From contig DPKT01000017.1 in assembly GCA_003542385.1 (NCBI GenBank), positions 1 through 6,597 of the forward strand: DNA of 6,597 nt. Direction: 5' to 3'. Positions 1 through 6,597 of the stretch are shown here, in pieces. Within the stretch, counting starts at the first letter, position 1, and each line of letters starts with the position of its first letter. The notes beneath the pieces were generated by a model, which worked only from the letters and a program-made list of their open reading frames with translations, was not told the origin of the DNA and made no database searches. A program made the position numbers and the translations under genes. This DNA comes from Desulfomicrobium sp. GTDB taxonomy: Bacteria > Desulfobacterota > Desulfovibrionia > Desulfovibrionales > Desulfomicrobiaceae.

Positions 1-425
1 CCCGCGACGACGTGCTGGCCCTGCGCCAGGCCGTGCGGACCGGGGTCATCGACATCCTGGTCACGGACCACGCGCCCCACGCGGCCCACGAGAAGGAAGT
101 GACCTTCGCCGACGCGCCAAACGGCATCTCCGGGCTCGATACGGCCCTGTCCCTGACATACGAGCTGGTCCGCAGCGGCGAACTGGACTTCACCGACATC
201 GCGCGCCTGTGGTGCTGGCGCACGGCCGAGATCTTCGGCCTGCCCGCCAACCGCATGCAGCCCGGCGACCCGGCGGATTTCGTCCTCTTCGACCCGGATC
301 TGGCCTGGGTGGTCTCGGCCGAGGCGCTGCTGTCCAAGGGCAAGAACACGCCCTGCCTGGACAAGGAGGTGCCGGGCCGGGTCATGGCGCACTATCTCGG
401 CGGGCAAAAGGTGTTTTCCAGGTAG
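1..425 (+). CDS. pyrC: Dihydroorotase, C-terminal part (5' end outside window)
   Basis: This enzyme closes N-carbamoyl-aspartate to dihydroorotate, the third step of de novo pyrimidine synthesis, in the cytoplasm. The reading frame is open from base 3 and ends at TAG 423-425, giving about 140 residues; class I family members have roughly 420-430, so about the last third is present. Visible family landmarks are TDHAPH (bases 63-80), whose Asp is the conserved catalytic/metal-binding residue, then the APxGIxGLDT-type substrate loop, then PGDPADFVLFDP, and the terminal KGKNTP motif followed by PGRV. Nothing looks broken. The N-terminal HxH metal ligands are upstream of the window, so I cannot tell a catalytic PyrC from the inactive PyrC-like partner of PyrB found in some bacteria. 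A GTG at 12 is not the start, because the frame is open and homologous upstream. Confidence 0.93.
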   Translation, partial: RDDVLALRQAVRTGVIDILVTDHAPHAAHEKEVTFADAPNGISGLDTALSLTYELVRSGELDFTDIARLWCWRTAEIFGLPANRMQPGDPADFVLFDPDLAWVVSAEALLSKGKNTPCLDKEVPGRVMAHYLGGQKVFSR

Positions 426-433
426 GTTTTGCG

Positions 434-455
434 CCGCCGCCTTGAGCCGCGGCGG
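434..455 (+). terminator. GC-rich hairpin after pyrC, possible weak terminator
   Basis: A perfect 7-bp inverted repeat (CCGCCGC at 434-440, GCGGCGG at 449-455) with an 8-base loop lies 9 bases after the pyrC stop. Only ATTT follows directly; a longer T-rich run (TTTCTTTT, 471-478) comes 16 bases later, beyond the 8-base palindrome GGCTAGCC (462-469). This is not a canonical intrinsic terminator, but it sits where pyrC transcription could end before the regulator gene. In GC-rich DNA a stem of this length can also occur by chance. Confidence 0.3.
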
Positions 456-505
456 GATTTGGGCTAGCCGTTTCTTTTGGAAGGGACTTCAGCCCGGGTG
501 ACGAC

Positions 506-1879
<1,374 letters not shown>

Positions 1880-1882
1880 ACG

Positions 1883-1925
1883 GTCTCCGAACCACGACGA
1901 CCGCCAACACGACTTTCAAGGAGAC
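1883..1925 (+). promoter_or_regulatory. Possible Shine-Dalgarno-sequestering pair before the HD gene
   Basis: AAGGAG at 1918-1923, 6 bases before ATG 1930, is a strong ribosome site and fixes the start of the next gene. GTCTCC at 1883-1888, 4 bases after the regulator's TGA, is the exact reverse complement of GGAGAC at 1920-1925 and could mask that site. A ribosome finishing the regulator would cover the upstream arm, so the arrangement would couple translation of the two genes. The stem is only 6 bp with a 31-base loop, so chance is a real alternative. Confidence 0.2.
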
Positions 1926-1929
1926 ATTG

Positions 1930-3252
1930 ATGCCTCAGCCGATAAAAGAAGCGGCCTCCATCTGCAAAACCATCATGCGCAACGGCTATGACGCCTATGT
2001 CATCAACGCCGCCCTGCAGCGCAAGATTCTCGCCACGTCCAAGGACGCCGAGGTGGAGATCTGCACGGACATGGACCTGAAGGGCCTCAAAAGCCTTTTT
2101 CCCGAAGTGACCGCCGGCGAAGGCGGCATCGTGGCCCGCATGAACCAGGGCCGGGCGACGTTCCTCTTCCACCCGGCCGACATGGCCGACGCGTCCCACC
2201 CCGAGGCCTGCGTGGCGCAGGTCACGGGCACCATGCTCAAAAAGCTGGAGAAGGACGACGCCTTTCCGGTCAACTACGCCTGCCCGTTCATCCCCCGCTC
2301 CCGCGACGTGTACGACGGCTTCGAGAACATTTCCGGCGGTCAGATCAGGTTCCAGGGCATCCCCGACGAAACCCTCAAGCACGACTACCTGCGCGCCATC
2401 CGCGCCCTGCGCTTCTCGGCCAACTACCACCTGCCCATCGAGGAGAACTCGTGGATGTCCATCATCCGCGCCTCCCGCCGCGTCCTCGACTACGTCTCGG
2501 TCACGGACATCATGGACGAGTGGCGCAAGGTCGAGGCCGAGAACATGTGGCGTTTCGCCGAACTGCTCTTTGACTCCATGATCCTGCACGGCCTGGTGCC
2601 GGAGCTCGCCGCCCTGAGCCGCATCTTCCAGACCTTCGACGAGGAGGCCGGCCCCGTGTCCATCTGGGAGCACACCCTCAAGGTCATGAGCCACTATCCC
2701 GAAGAGCTGCCCTACGACTGGTACGGCACCCTGGGCTGCCTCTTCCTCAATTGCGGCAAGCTCTACGCCGGCGAGGTCTACGACGGGCGGACCACGTTCT
2801 ACCAGCACCACCGCATCGGAGCCAAGATCGCGCGCAAGATTTTGAAGCGCCTGCGTCTGAACACCGAGGAAGTGGACATGATCGTCAATCTGGTGCGCAA
2901 CCACATGCGCTTCCACTTCATGCTCACGGACAAGGGCATCCGGCGTTTCAAGGCCGTGGACGACTACCCGCGCCTCATCGAGATGGCCCGGGCGGACATC
3001 AAGGCCAGGAATGCCAACTACACGGAATTCAATCACAACATGAAGATGCTGGAGCGCGCCGACATCCGCGAGGAACTTCTCGAACCGCTCCTGAACGGCA
3101 AGCAGATCATGGATCTGGCCGGTATCAAGCCCGGTCCGGCCGTGGGCCTCATCCGCGACAACCTGCTCCAGGCCCAGATCGCGGGCGACGTGAACACCAT
3201 CGAGGAGGCCGAACGTTTCGTTCTGGCGTACAGGGAAAAAGAGCAGCTCTAA
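1930..3252 (+). CDS. CCA-adding/poly(A) polymerase-like HD protein with degenerate active sites
   Basis: The 440-residue protein has the layout of class II tRNA nucleotidyltransferases/poly(A) polymerases with an HD domain. The head domain spans about 10-130, with CTD...LFP after the motif A position. The RNA-binding neck follows, with the conserved stretch HDYLRAIRALRF (151-162) and VSVTDIMDEW. The HD region is about 243-330 (WEHTL 246-250, H293/H294, H325). The tail (387-424) carries LNGKQIMDLAGIKPGPAVG, typical of the family. The signature residues are altered: the GGxVRD motif reads INAALQ (25-30), the metal-binding DxD reads E41-V42-E43, the RDFTINA motif reads DAFPVNY (110-116), and the HD dyad reads L273-N274 (LFLNCGK instead of LxHDxGK). 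By family knowledge this predicts loss of normal nucleotidyl transfer and of HD phosphohydrolase activity, while the RNA-binding-like body is kept. The reading frame is clean and long, so it is not a decaying pseudogene. The frame is open upstream to 1777, but the ATG at 1930 has the good AAGGAG site. Function is unknown; a binding or regulatory role is an inference. Confidence 0.88.
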   Translation: MPQPIKEAASICKTIMRNGYDAYVINAALQRKILATSKDAEVEICTDMDLKGLKSLFPEVTAGEGGIVARMNQGRATFLFHPADMADASHPEACVAQVTGTMLKKLEKDDAFPVNYACPFIPRSRDVYDGFENISGGQIRFQGIPDETLKHDYLRAIRALRFSANYHLPIEENSWMSIIRASRRVLDYVSVTDIMDEWRKVEAENMWRFAELLFDSMILHGLVPELAALSRIFQTFDEEAGPVSIWEHTLKVMSHYPEELPYDWYGTLGCLFLNCGKLYAGEVYDGRTTFYQHHRIGAKIARKILKRLRLNTEEVDMIVNLVRNHMRFHFMLTDKGIRRFKAVDDYPRLIEMARADIKARNANYTEFNHNMKMLERADIREELLEPLLNGKQIMDLAGIKPGPAVGLIRDNLLQAQIAGDVNTIEEAERFVLAYREKEQL

Positions 3253-3283
3253 CTCTTTGTTTCGTAACAATCTTTTCGTTTGC

Positions 3284-3326
3284 CGAAGGCACGAGGGGCG
3301 CGCGGTTCGCGTTCCTTGTGCCTTTG
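3284..3326 (+). promoter_or_regulatory. Long hairpin in the leader of rlmN
   Basis: Bases 3284-3302 can pair continuously with 3308-3326 as RNA. This gives 19 base pairs, four of them G-U, closed by a 5-base loop (3303-3307). The core AAGGCACGAGG (3286-3296) pairs with CCTTGTGCCTT (3314-3324). The hairpin ends 22 bases before the rlmN ATG. There is no T-run after it beyond TTT at 3323-3325, so it is not a textbook terminator on either strand. It follows a locally AT-richer stretch (about 3251-3281) that could hold a promoter, though I see no convincing -35/-10 pair. It could be a leader control element, an RNA-processing site or a factor-assisted end of the upstream transcript. Confidence 0.5.
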
Positions 3327-3348
3327 CGATTCCGGACAACGCGGCAGC

Positions 3349-4413
3349 ATGCGCAACATTCTCGAACTGACCTACCCTGAACTCGAAGAGGCCGTCCGCG
3401 CCATGGGCCACCAGGCCTTCCGCGCCCGGCAGCTGTGGCAGTGGCTGTGGCGCAAGGGCGTGCGCGACTTTTCGGACATGACCAACATCGCCAGGGATTT
3501 CCGGGAGCAGCTCGCGCGCGAGTGGTCCCTCGGCTGGCCCGAGGTGGTCGAAACCCAGCAAAGTTCCGACGGCACGGTCAAGCTCCTGCTGCGCCTGACC
3601 GACGGGGCCCTGGTCGAGACCGTGCTCATCCCGGACAAGGACCGCTACACCCAGTGCCTGTCCTGCCAGATCGGCTGCCCCATGGGCTGCACCTTCTGCA
3701 GCACGGGGCTCATGGGCTTCGTGCGGAACATGTCGGGCGGGGAGATCGCGTCCCAGGTGCTGGTGGCGCGGGAGCATCTGCGCGCCCACGGCCTGGCCGA
3801 CGAGGTCAAGAACCTCGTGTACATGGGCATGGGCGAACCCCTGACCAACTGGGAGGAGGTGCGGCGCAGCCTGCAGATCCTGTCCCACCCCGAGGGCCTC
3901 GAGTTCTCGCGGCGGCGCATCACCCTCTCGACCTGCGCCATCAAGGGGAAGCTCGGCGTCTTCGACACGGAAGGCCTGGCCCTGCCGGCCATCTCCCTGC
4001 ACGCCCCGACCCAGGAGATCCGCGAGCAGCTCATGCCCGGCGCCGCGCGCTGGCACATCGACGACCTGATCAAGACCCTGCAGGAGATGGAGCTCAAGCC
4101 CAGGGAGAGGGTGACCATCGAGTACATCCTCATCAAGGGCGTGAACGACAGCCTGCAGCACGCCCGGCAGCTGGTGCGCCTGCTGTCGCATCTGAAGTGC
4201 AAGATCAACCTCATCGCCTACAACCCCGGCCCGGGCATCGGGTTTGCCGCGCCCGCGCCCGAGGATGTGCTGGCCTTCGAGGAGCTTCTGCGCAAGAAGG
4301 GCTTCACCGTGACCTTGCGCAAGAGCAAGGGGCAGGATATCGCGGCGGCCTGCGGCCAGCTCAAGACCGAGGCCGAACGCCGCATGAATTCGACGCAAGA
4401 ACAAGGACAATAG
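3349..4413 (+). CDS. rlmN: Dual-specificity 23S rRNA/tRNA adenine-C2 methyltransferase RlmN
   Basis: RlmN is a radical SAM enzyme that methylates C2 of A2503 in 23S rRNA and A37 in certain tRNAs, supporting ribosomal accuracy. The 354 residues match the family length. The N-terminal accessory domain contains FRARQLWQWLWRKG (24-37). The 4Fe-4S cluster motif is C110-x3-C114-x2-C117 (CPMGCTFC). The two other cysteines of the family's mechanism are present: C103 in CLSC, and C335 in the C-terminal AACGQL, which carries the methyl intermediate. The SAM-binding GGEI and GMGEPL motifs are visible, as is the conserved YIL..GVND region. C106 is an extra cysteine near C103, whose role I cannot judge. 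ATG 3349 is chosen because homology begins there (NILELTYPELE). In-frame TTG codons at 3280 and 3316 would translate through the leader hairpin. The ribosome site is weak, with no clear GGAGG. Only 2 bases separate the stop from hisI. Confidence 0.96.
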   Translation: MRNILELTYPELEEAVRAMGHQAFRARQLWQWLWRKGVRDFSDMTNIARDFREQLAREWSLGWPEVVETQQSSDGTVKLLLRLTDGALVETVLIPDKDRYTQCLSCQIGCPMGCTFCSTGLMGFVRNMSGGEIASQVLVAREHLRAHGLADEVKNLVYMGMGEPLTNWEEVRRSLQILSHPEGLEFSRRRITLSTCAIKGKLGVFDTEGLALPAISLHAPTQEIREQLMPGAARWHIDDLIKTLQEMELKPRERVTIEYILIKGVNDSLQHARQLVRLLSHLKCKINLIAYNPGPGIGFAAPAPEDVLAFEELLRKKGFTVTLRKSKGQDIAAACGQLKTEAERRMNSTQEQGQ

Positions 4414-4415
4414 GA

Positions 4416-4793
4416 ATGGAACAGCCTGATTTCGAGAAGTGCGGTGGCCTCGTCCCGGTCATCGCCCAGGACGCGGCCAGCAATGAGGTGCTCATGCTCG
4501 CCTACATGAACGAGGACGCCTGGAACGAGACCTTGCGCACCGGCGAGGTCCATTACTACAGCCGCAGCCGCAAATGCCTGTGGCACAAGGGCGGGACCTC
4601 GGGCCACGTGCAGAAGGTGCGGTCCATCCGCATGGACTGCGACCGGGACACGGTGCTGGTGAAGGTGGAGCAGATCGGCGGCGCGGCCTGCCACACGGGC
4701 CGCAGAAGCTGTTTTTATCGTGAACGGGATGCAAAGGGGCAGTGGTCCGACTGCTCCCCAATGGTGTTCGACCCCAAGGAGGTTTACAAATAA
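4416..4793 (+). CDS. hisI: Phosphoribosyl-AMP cyclohydrolase (HisI)
   Basis: HisI opens the adenine ring of phosphoribosyl-AMP to give ProFAR, the third step of histidine synthesis, in the cytoplasm. The 125 residues are the normal size for the stand-alone enzyme; there is no fused HisE pyrophosphohydrolase domain. Visible landmarks are VLMLAYMN (25-32), the substrate-binding YYSRSRKCLWHKGGTSGH (47-64), the magnesium motif DCDRD (74-78), and zinc ligands C75, C92 and C99 within GGAACHTGRRSCFYR. Position 60 is Gly where many homologues have Glu (GETSG); this may be normal for its lineage. ATG 4416 lies 2 bases after the rlmN stop, with AAGGA at 4403-4407 inside the end of rlmN. The stop TAA overlaps the hisG start by one base. 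No hisE is in the window. Confidence 0.97.
   Translation: MEQPDFEKCGGLVPVIAQDAASNEVLMLAYMNEDAWNETLRTGEVHYYSRSRKCLWHKGGTSGHVQKVRSIRMDCDRDTVLVKVEQIGGAACHTGRRSCFYRERDAKGQWSDCSPMVFDPKEVYK
4776..4782 (+). promoter_or_regulatory. Ribosome binding site of hisG, inside hisI
   Basis: AAGGAGG lies 10 bases before ATG 4793 and within the last codons of hisI. It decides the hisG start in favour of 4793 over the in-frame ATG at 4811. Together with the TAATG stop/start overlap it indicates translational coupling of hisI to hisG. Confidence 0.75.
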
Positions 4794-5674
4794 TGGCTGA
4801 AGGAAAACAGATGCGCATCGGGATTCCCAAGGGTTCCCTGGAAGAGGCCACGGTCAAGCTTTTCGCCAAGGCTGGCTGGAAGGTGACCTCCCACCACCGG
4901 AACTACTTCCCTGAAATAAACGACCCGGAACTGACCTGCTCCTTGTGCCGCGCCCAGGAGATGGCCCGCTACGTGGAAAGCGGCCTGCTTGACGCCGGCC
5001 TGACCGGCAAGGACTGGATCCTGGAGAATCAGTCCGACGTGGTCATCGTCGACGACCTGATCTACTCCAAGGCCAGCAACCGCCCGGCCAAGTGGGTCCT
5101 GGCCGTGGCTGGCGACTCCCCCTACCGCCGTCCCGAGGACCTGGCCGGCAAGAAGATCGCCACGGAGTTCGTGGGCTTCACCCGTCGCTATTTCCAGGAT
5201 GCCGGCATCCCCGTGGAGGTCGAGTACTCCTGGGGCGCCACCGAGGCCAAGGTGGTTGAGGGGCTGGTCGACGCCATCGTCGAGATCACCGAGACGGGCA
5301 CGACCATCAAGGCCCACGGCCTGCGCATCATCGCCGAGCTGCTGCAGACCAACACCCAGCTCATCGCCAACAAGAACGCCTGGAACGATCCCTGGAAGCG
5401 GGCCAAGATCGAGAACATGAACACCCTGCTGCAGGGGGCGCTGCGGGCCGACAAGCTCGTGGCCCTGAAGATGAACGCTCCGTCCGAAGCCGTGGACAAG
5501 GTCATGGAGCTGCTGCCGAGCATGAATTCCCCGACCGTGGCGCACCTGCACAATTCCGACTGGCTGTCCATCGAGACCGTGGTCGAGACCTGCCAGGTCC
5601 GCGACCTGATCCCGAGGCTGCAGTCCGTCGGGGCCCAGGCCATCATCGAGTACTCCCTGAACAAGGTCATCTAA
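4793..5674 (+). CDS. hisG: ATP phosphoribosyltransferase, long form (HisG)
   Basis: HisG joins ATP and PRPP to make phosphoribosyl-ATP, the first committed and feedback-controlled step of histidine synthesis. At 293 residues it is the long, self-contained form rather than the ~210-residue short form that needs HisZ. The N-terminal catalytic part shows RIGIPKGSL (8-16), a DAGLTGKDW segment and the PRPP-binding signature DAIVEITETGTT (160-171). The C-terminal ~75 residues (MNAPSEAVDKVMELLPS, then TVAHLHNSDWLSIETVV) match the ACT-like regulatory domain that binds histidine, so allosteric inhibition by histidine is expected from family knowledge. The ATG at 4793 overlaps the hisI stop by one base and has AAGGAGG 10 bases upstream. 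The ETGTT loop and other visible landmarks are intact. hisIG are contiguous here, while the other his genes must be elsewhere. Confidence 0.97.
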   Translation: MAEGKQMRIGIPKGSLEEATVKLFAKAGWKVTSHHRNYFPEINDPELTCSLCRAQEMARYVESGLLDAGLTGKDWILENQSDVVIVDDLIYSKASNRPAKWVLAVAGDSPYRRPEDLAGKKIATEFVGFTRRYFQDAGIPVEVEYSWGATEAKVVEGLVDAIVEITETGTTIKAHGLRIIAELLQTNTQLIANKNAWNDPWKRAKIENMNTLLQGALRADKLVALKMNAPSEAVDKVMELLPSMNSPTVAHLHNSDWLSIETVVETCQVRDLIPRLQSVGAQAIIEYSLNKVI

Positions 5675-5679
5675 TCCGG

Positions 5680-5698
5680 GGCCCCCGATCCGGGGGCC
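5680..5698 (+). other. Short GC hairpin between hisG and the TPR lipoprotein gene
   Basis: GGCCCCCG (5680-5687) and CGGGGGCC (5691-5698) form a perfect 8-bp stem with a 3-base loop, starting 5 bases after the hisG stop. No T-run follows; the next bases are the ribosome site (AGGAGA, 5703-5708) of the following gene. It could be a weak or factor-assisted terminator, an mRNA stabiliser at the 3' end of hisG, or a differential-expression element. It does not prove that the operon ends here. Confidence 0.45.
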
Positions 5699-5713
5699 GC
5701 CCAGGAGACGTCC

Positions 5714-6481
5714 ATGAAGAAGTTCGCGCTGGTTTGTCTTCTCTGTCTGGCCCTTGCCGGGTGCGGGGCCAAGGCCGGTTCCAGGGGGATGTCCTCAGGC
5801 AGCATCACTCCCAAGGAAGTGGACCTGCGGCTCAACCTGGTCGAGTCGCACATCAGCGGCCGCCAGTACCAGATCGCCCTGCAGGAGCTCATCAAGGTCG
5901 AGAGTTCGGCCGACCACCTGTCGCGATACCATTTCGACGCCGGCCTCATCTACCTGGGCCTGGACGAGCTGGATAAGTCCCGCGAGGGCTTCGCCAAGGC
6001 GGTGGAAATCGACGAGGACTTCGCAGAGGCCTGGAACAACCTGGGCAAGGTGCTGGAGGCCCAGGGCAAGGATGCAGAGGCCGAGGCCGCCTATCGCAAG
6101 GCCTTCGGCATCCTGACCTACGTCACGCCCGAATTCGCGGCCTACAATCTGGGCAGCCTCCTGCTGCGCACGGGGCGGGCCAAGGAGGCCGAGGACTTCG
6201 GCCGCAAGGCCCTGGCCCGCAACTGGCGGTACATCCCGGCCTACAAGCTGCTCTCGGACGCCTTCATCGCCCAGAACCGCATGGACGATGCAGAGTCGGT
6301 CCTCAAGAGCGGGCTGGAGGCCGACATGAGCAGCACCTCGACCATGCTGGCCCTGGCCGAACACCAGGTTCGCATCGGCAAGACGCTGGAAGCCAAGGAG
6401 CTCTTTGAGCGCATCGCCACCCAGTACCCCAAGTCCGGTGAAGCCAGAGCGGCCCGGGATTACCTGGACCTCCTGCAGTGA
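5714..6481 (+). CDS. TPR-repeat lipoprotein, PilF/PilW-like
   Basis: The 255-residue product starts with a lipoprotein signal: MKK, a hydrophobic stretch (FALVCLLCLAL) and lipobox LAGC with the lipidated C17. Residue 18 is Gly, not Asp, which by the E. coli sorting rule favours the outer membrane. The rest is helical TPR repeats at roughly 37-67, 71-104, 105-136, 140-173, 174-207 and 211-244, with characteristic NNLGKVLEAQGKDAEAEAAYRKA (two short segments) and TPEFAAYNLGSLLLRTG. The latter resembles PilF/PilW, the lipoprotein pilotin that helps assemble the type IV pilus secretin. Generic TPR lipoproteins look similar and no pilus gene is nearby, so no symbol is given. ATG 5714 has AGGAGA 5 bases upstream. 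It is probably co-transcribed with hisG at least in part, and its stop TGA overlaps a GTG that may start the next gene. Confidence 0.88.
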   Translation: MKKFALVCLLCLALAGCGAKAGSRGMSSGSITPKEVDLRLNLVESHISGRQYQIALQELIKVESSADHLSRYHFDAGLIYLGLDELDKSREGFAKAVEIDEDFAEAWNNLGKVLEAQGKDAEAEAAYRKAFGILTYVTPEFAAYNLGSLLLRTGRAKEAEDFGRKALARNWRYIPAYKLLSDAFIAQNRMDDAESVLKSGLEADMSSTSTMLALAEHQVRIGKTLEAKELFERIATQYPKSGEARAARDYLDLLQ

Positions 6482-6597
6482 CGGCTCCGGGGACGGCCCG
6501 CGCGTCCTCGGCCTGAACCCCTGGATCCACGACTTCGCGGCCTACGGGCTCTGGTCCCGCCCGGCCGGGCTGCTGGCCGGCCTGCACATGCTGCGGG
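6438..6597 (+). CDS. N-terminus of a probable radical-SAM/B12-binding-type protein (3' end outside window)
   Basis: The frame from 6504 to the window end reads VLGLNPWIHDFAAY, then LWSRPAGLLAGLHMLR. That N-terminal pattern is one I associate with B12-binding-domain radical SAM proteins of delta-proteobacteria; only about 31 residues are visible, with no iron-sulfur motif yet. The start is uncertain. In this frame the only standard start is GTG 6438, which would overlap the TPR gene by 44 bases and has no ribosome site. A more natural start, GTG 6478 overlapping the TPR stop (GTGA), is in another frame and hits TGA at 6514-6516. Losing two bases in the CGCGCG tract near 6499-6504 would join that start to the homologous part. 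The listed start is therefore the formal open frame and not a firm choice. Confidence 0.55.
   Translation, partial: MKPERPGITWTSCSDGSGDGPRVLGLNPWIHDFAAYGLWSRPAGLLAGLHMLR

Noticed and set aside
480..490. Small inverted repeat GAAG-GGA-CTTC before the response regulator, considered as an operator.
   Set aside because: Four-base arms are too short to distinguish from chance and match no operator I know.
3251..3281. AT-richer stretch considered as a sigma-70 promoter for rlmN.
   Set aside because: Candidate boxes (TTGTTT, TAACAA) match only about half of the consensus and are not at proper spacing.
3280..3348. Upstream TTG starts (3280, 3316) for rlmN.
   Set aside because: They would translate through the strong hairpin and add 23 or 11 residues without family similarity; family-like sequence begins at ATG 3349.
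3435..4415. Apparent N-terminal extension of HisI running back through rlmN.
   Set aside because: The extension is an out-of-frame reading of rlmN with no homology. HisI starts naturally at ATG 4416 with AAGGA upstream and has normal length.
6559..6570. 12-base perfect palindrome GCCCGGCCGGGC near the window end.
   Set aside because: It lies inside coding sequence for Arg-Pro-Ala-Gly in very GC-rich DNA, so chance is sufficient.

Overview
The window is a gene-dense, GC-rich stretch in which every supported gene lies on the plus strand. Codons favour G or C in the third position, intergenic gaps are short, and there are no mobile elements, CRISPR arrays or RNA genes. The gene content suggests a delta-proteobacterial, sulfate-reducer-like chromosome (Desulfovibrionales type): a class I-type dihydroorotase, a PilR-type sigma-54 activator, a stand-alone HisI next to a long-form HisG, and a downstream protein opening with an NPWIxDFAAY-type motif. 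That placement is an inference from protein style; no ribosomal marker is present.

Layout. Positions 1-425 are the C-terminal third of dihydroorotase (pyrC). An 80-base gap with a GC-rich hairpin follows. Then comes a complete NtrC/PilR-class response regulator (506-1879), with no histidine kinase in the window. Next, after a good Shine-Dalgarno, is a 440-residue protein (1930-3252) built like a tRNA nucleotidyltransferase/poly(A) polymerase with an HD domain, in which the diagnostic catalytic residues of both domains appear to be replaced. A 96-base gap with a long hairpin leads into rlmN (3349-4413). rlmN, hisI (4416-4793) and hisG (4793-5674) are packed with a 2-base gap and a 1-base overlap, so they look like one translationally coupled unit. 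A short GC hairpin separates hisG from a TPR lipoprotein gene resembling PilF/PilW (5714-6481). The window ends inside a further gene, probably a radical-SAM/B12-binding-type protein, whose start is ambiguous.

How the genes fit together. pyrC, hisI and hisG are housekeeping nucleotide and amino-acid synthesis genes; HisG commits PRPP and ATP to histidine, and HisI performs a later ring-opening step. RlmN modifies 23S rRNA and tRNA, so its coupling to hisIG ties a translation-quality enzyme to an amino-acid pathway. The PilR-like regulator and PilW-like lipoprotein are reminiscent of type IV pilus systems, but no pilus structural gene is present and that link is weak.

The most unusual items are the apparent double pseudoenzyme at 1930-3252, the long hairpin before rlmN, and the frame conflict at the start of the last gene. 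I found no clear evidence of a wholly new multi-gene system here.
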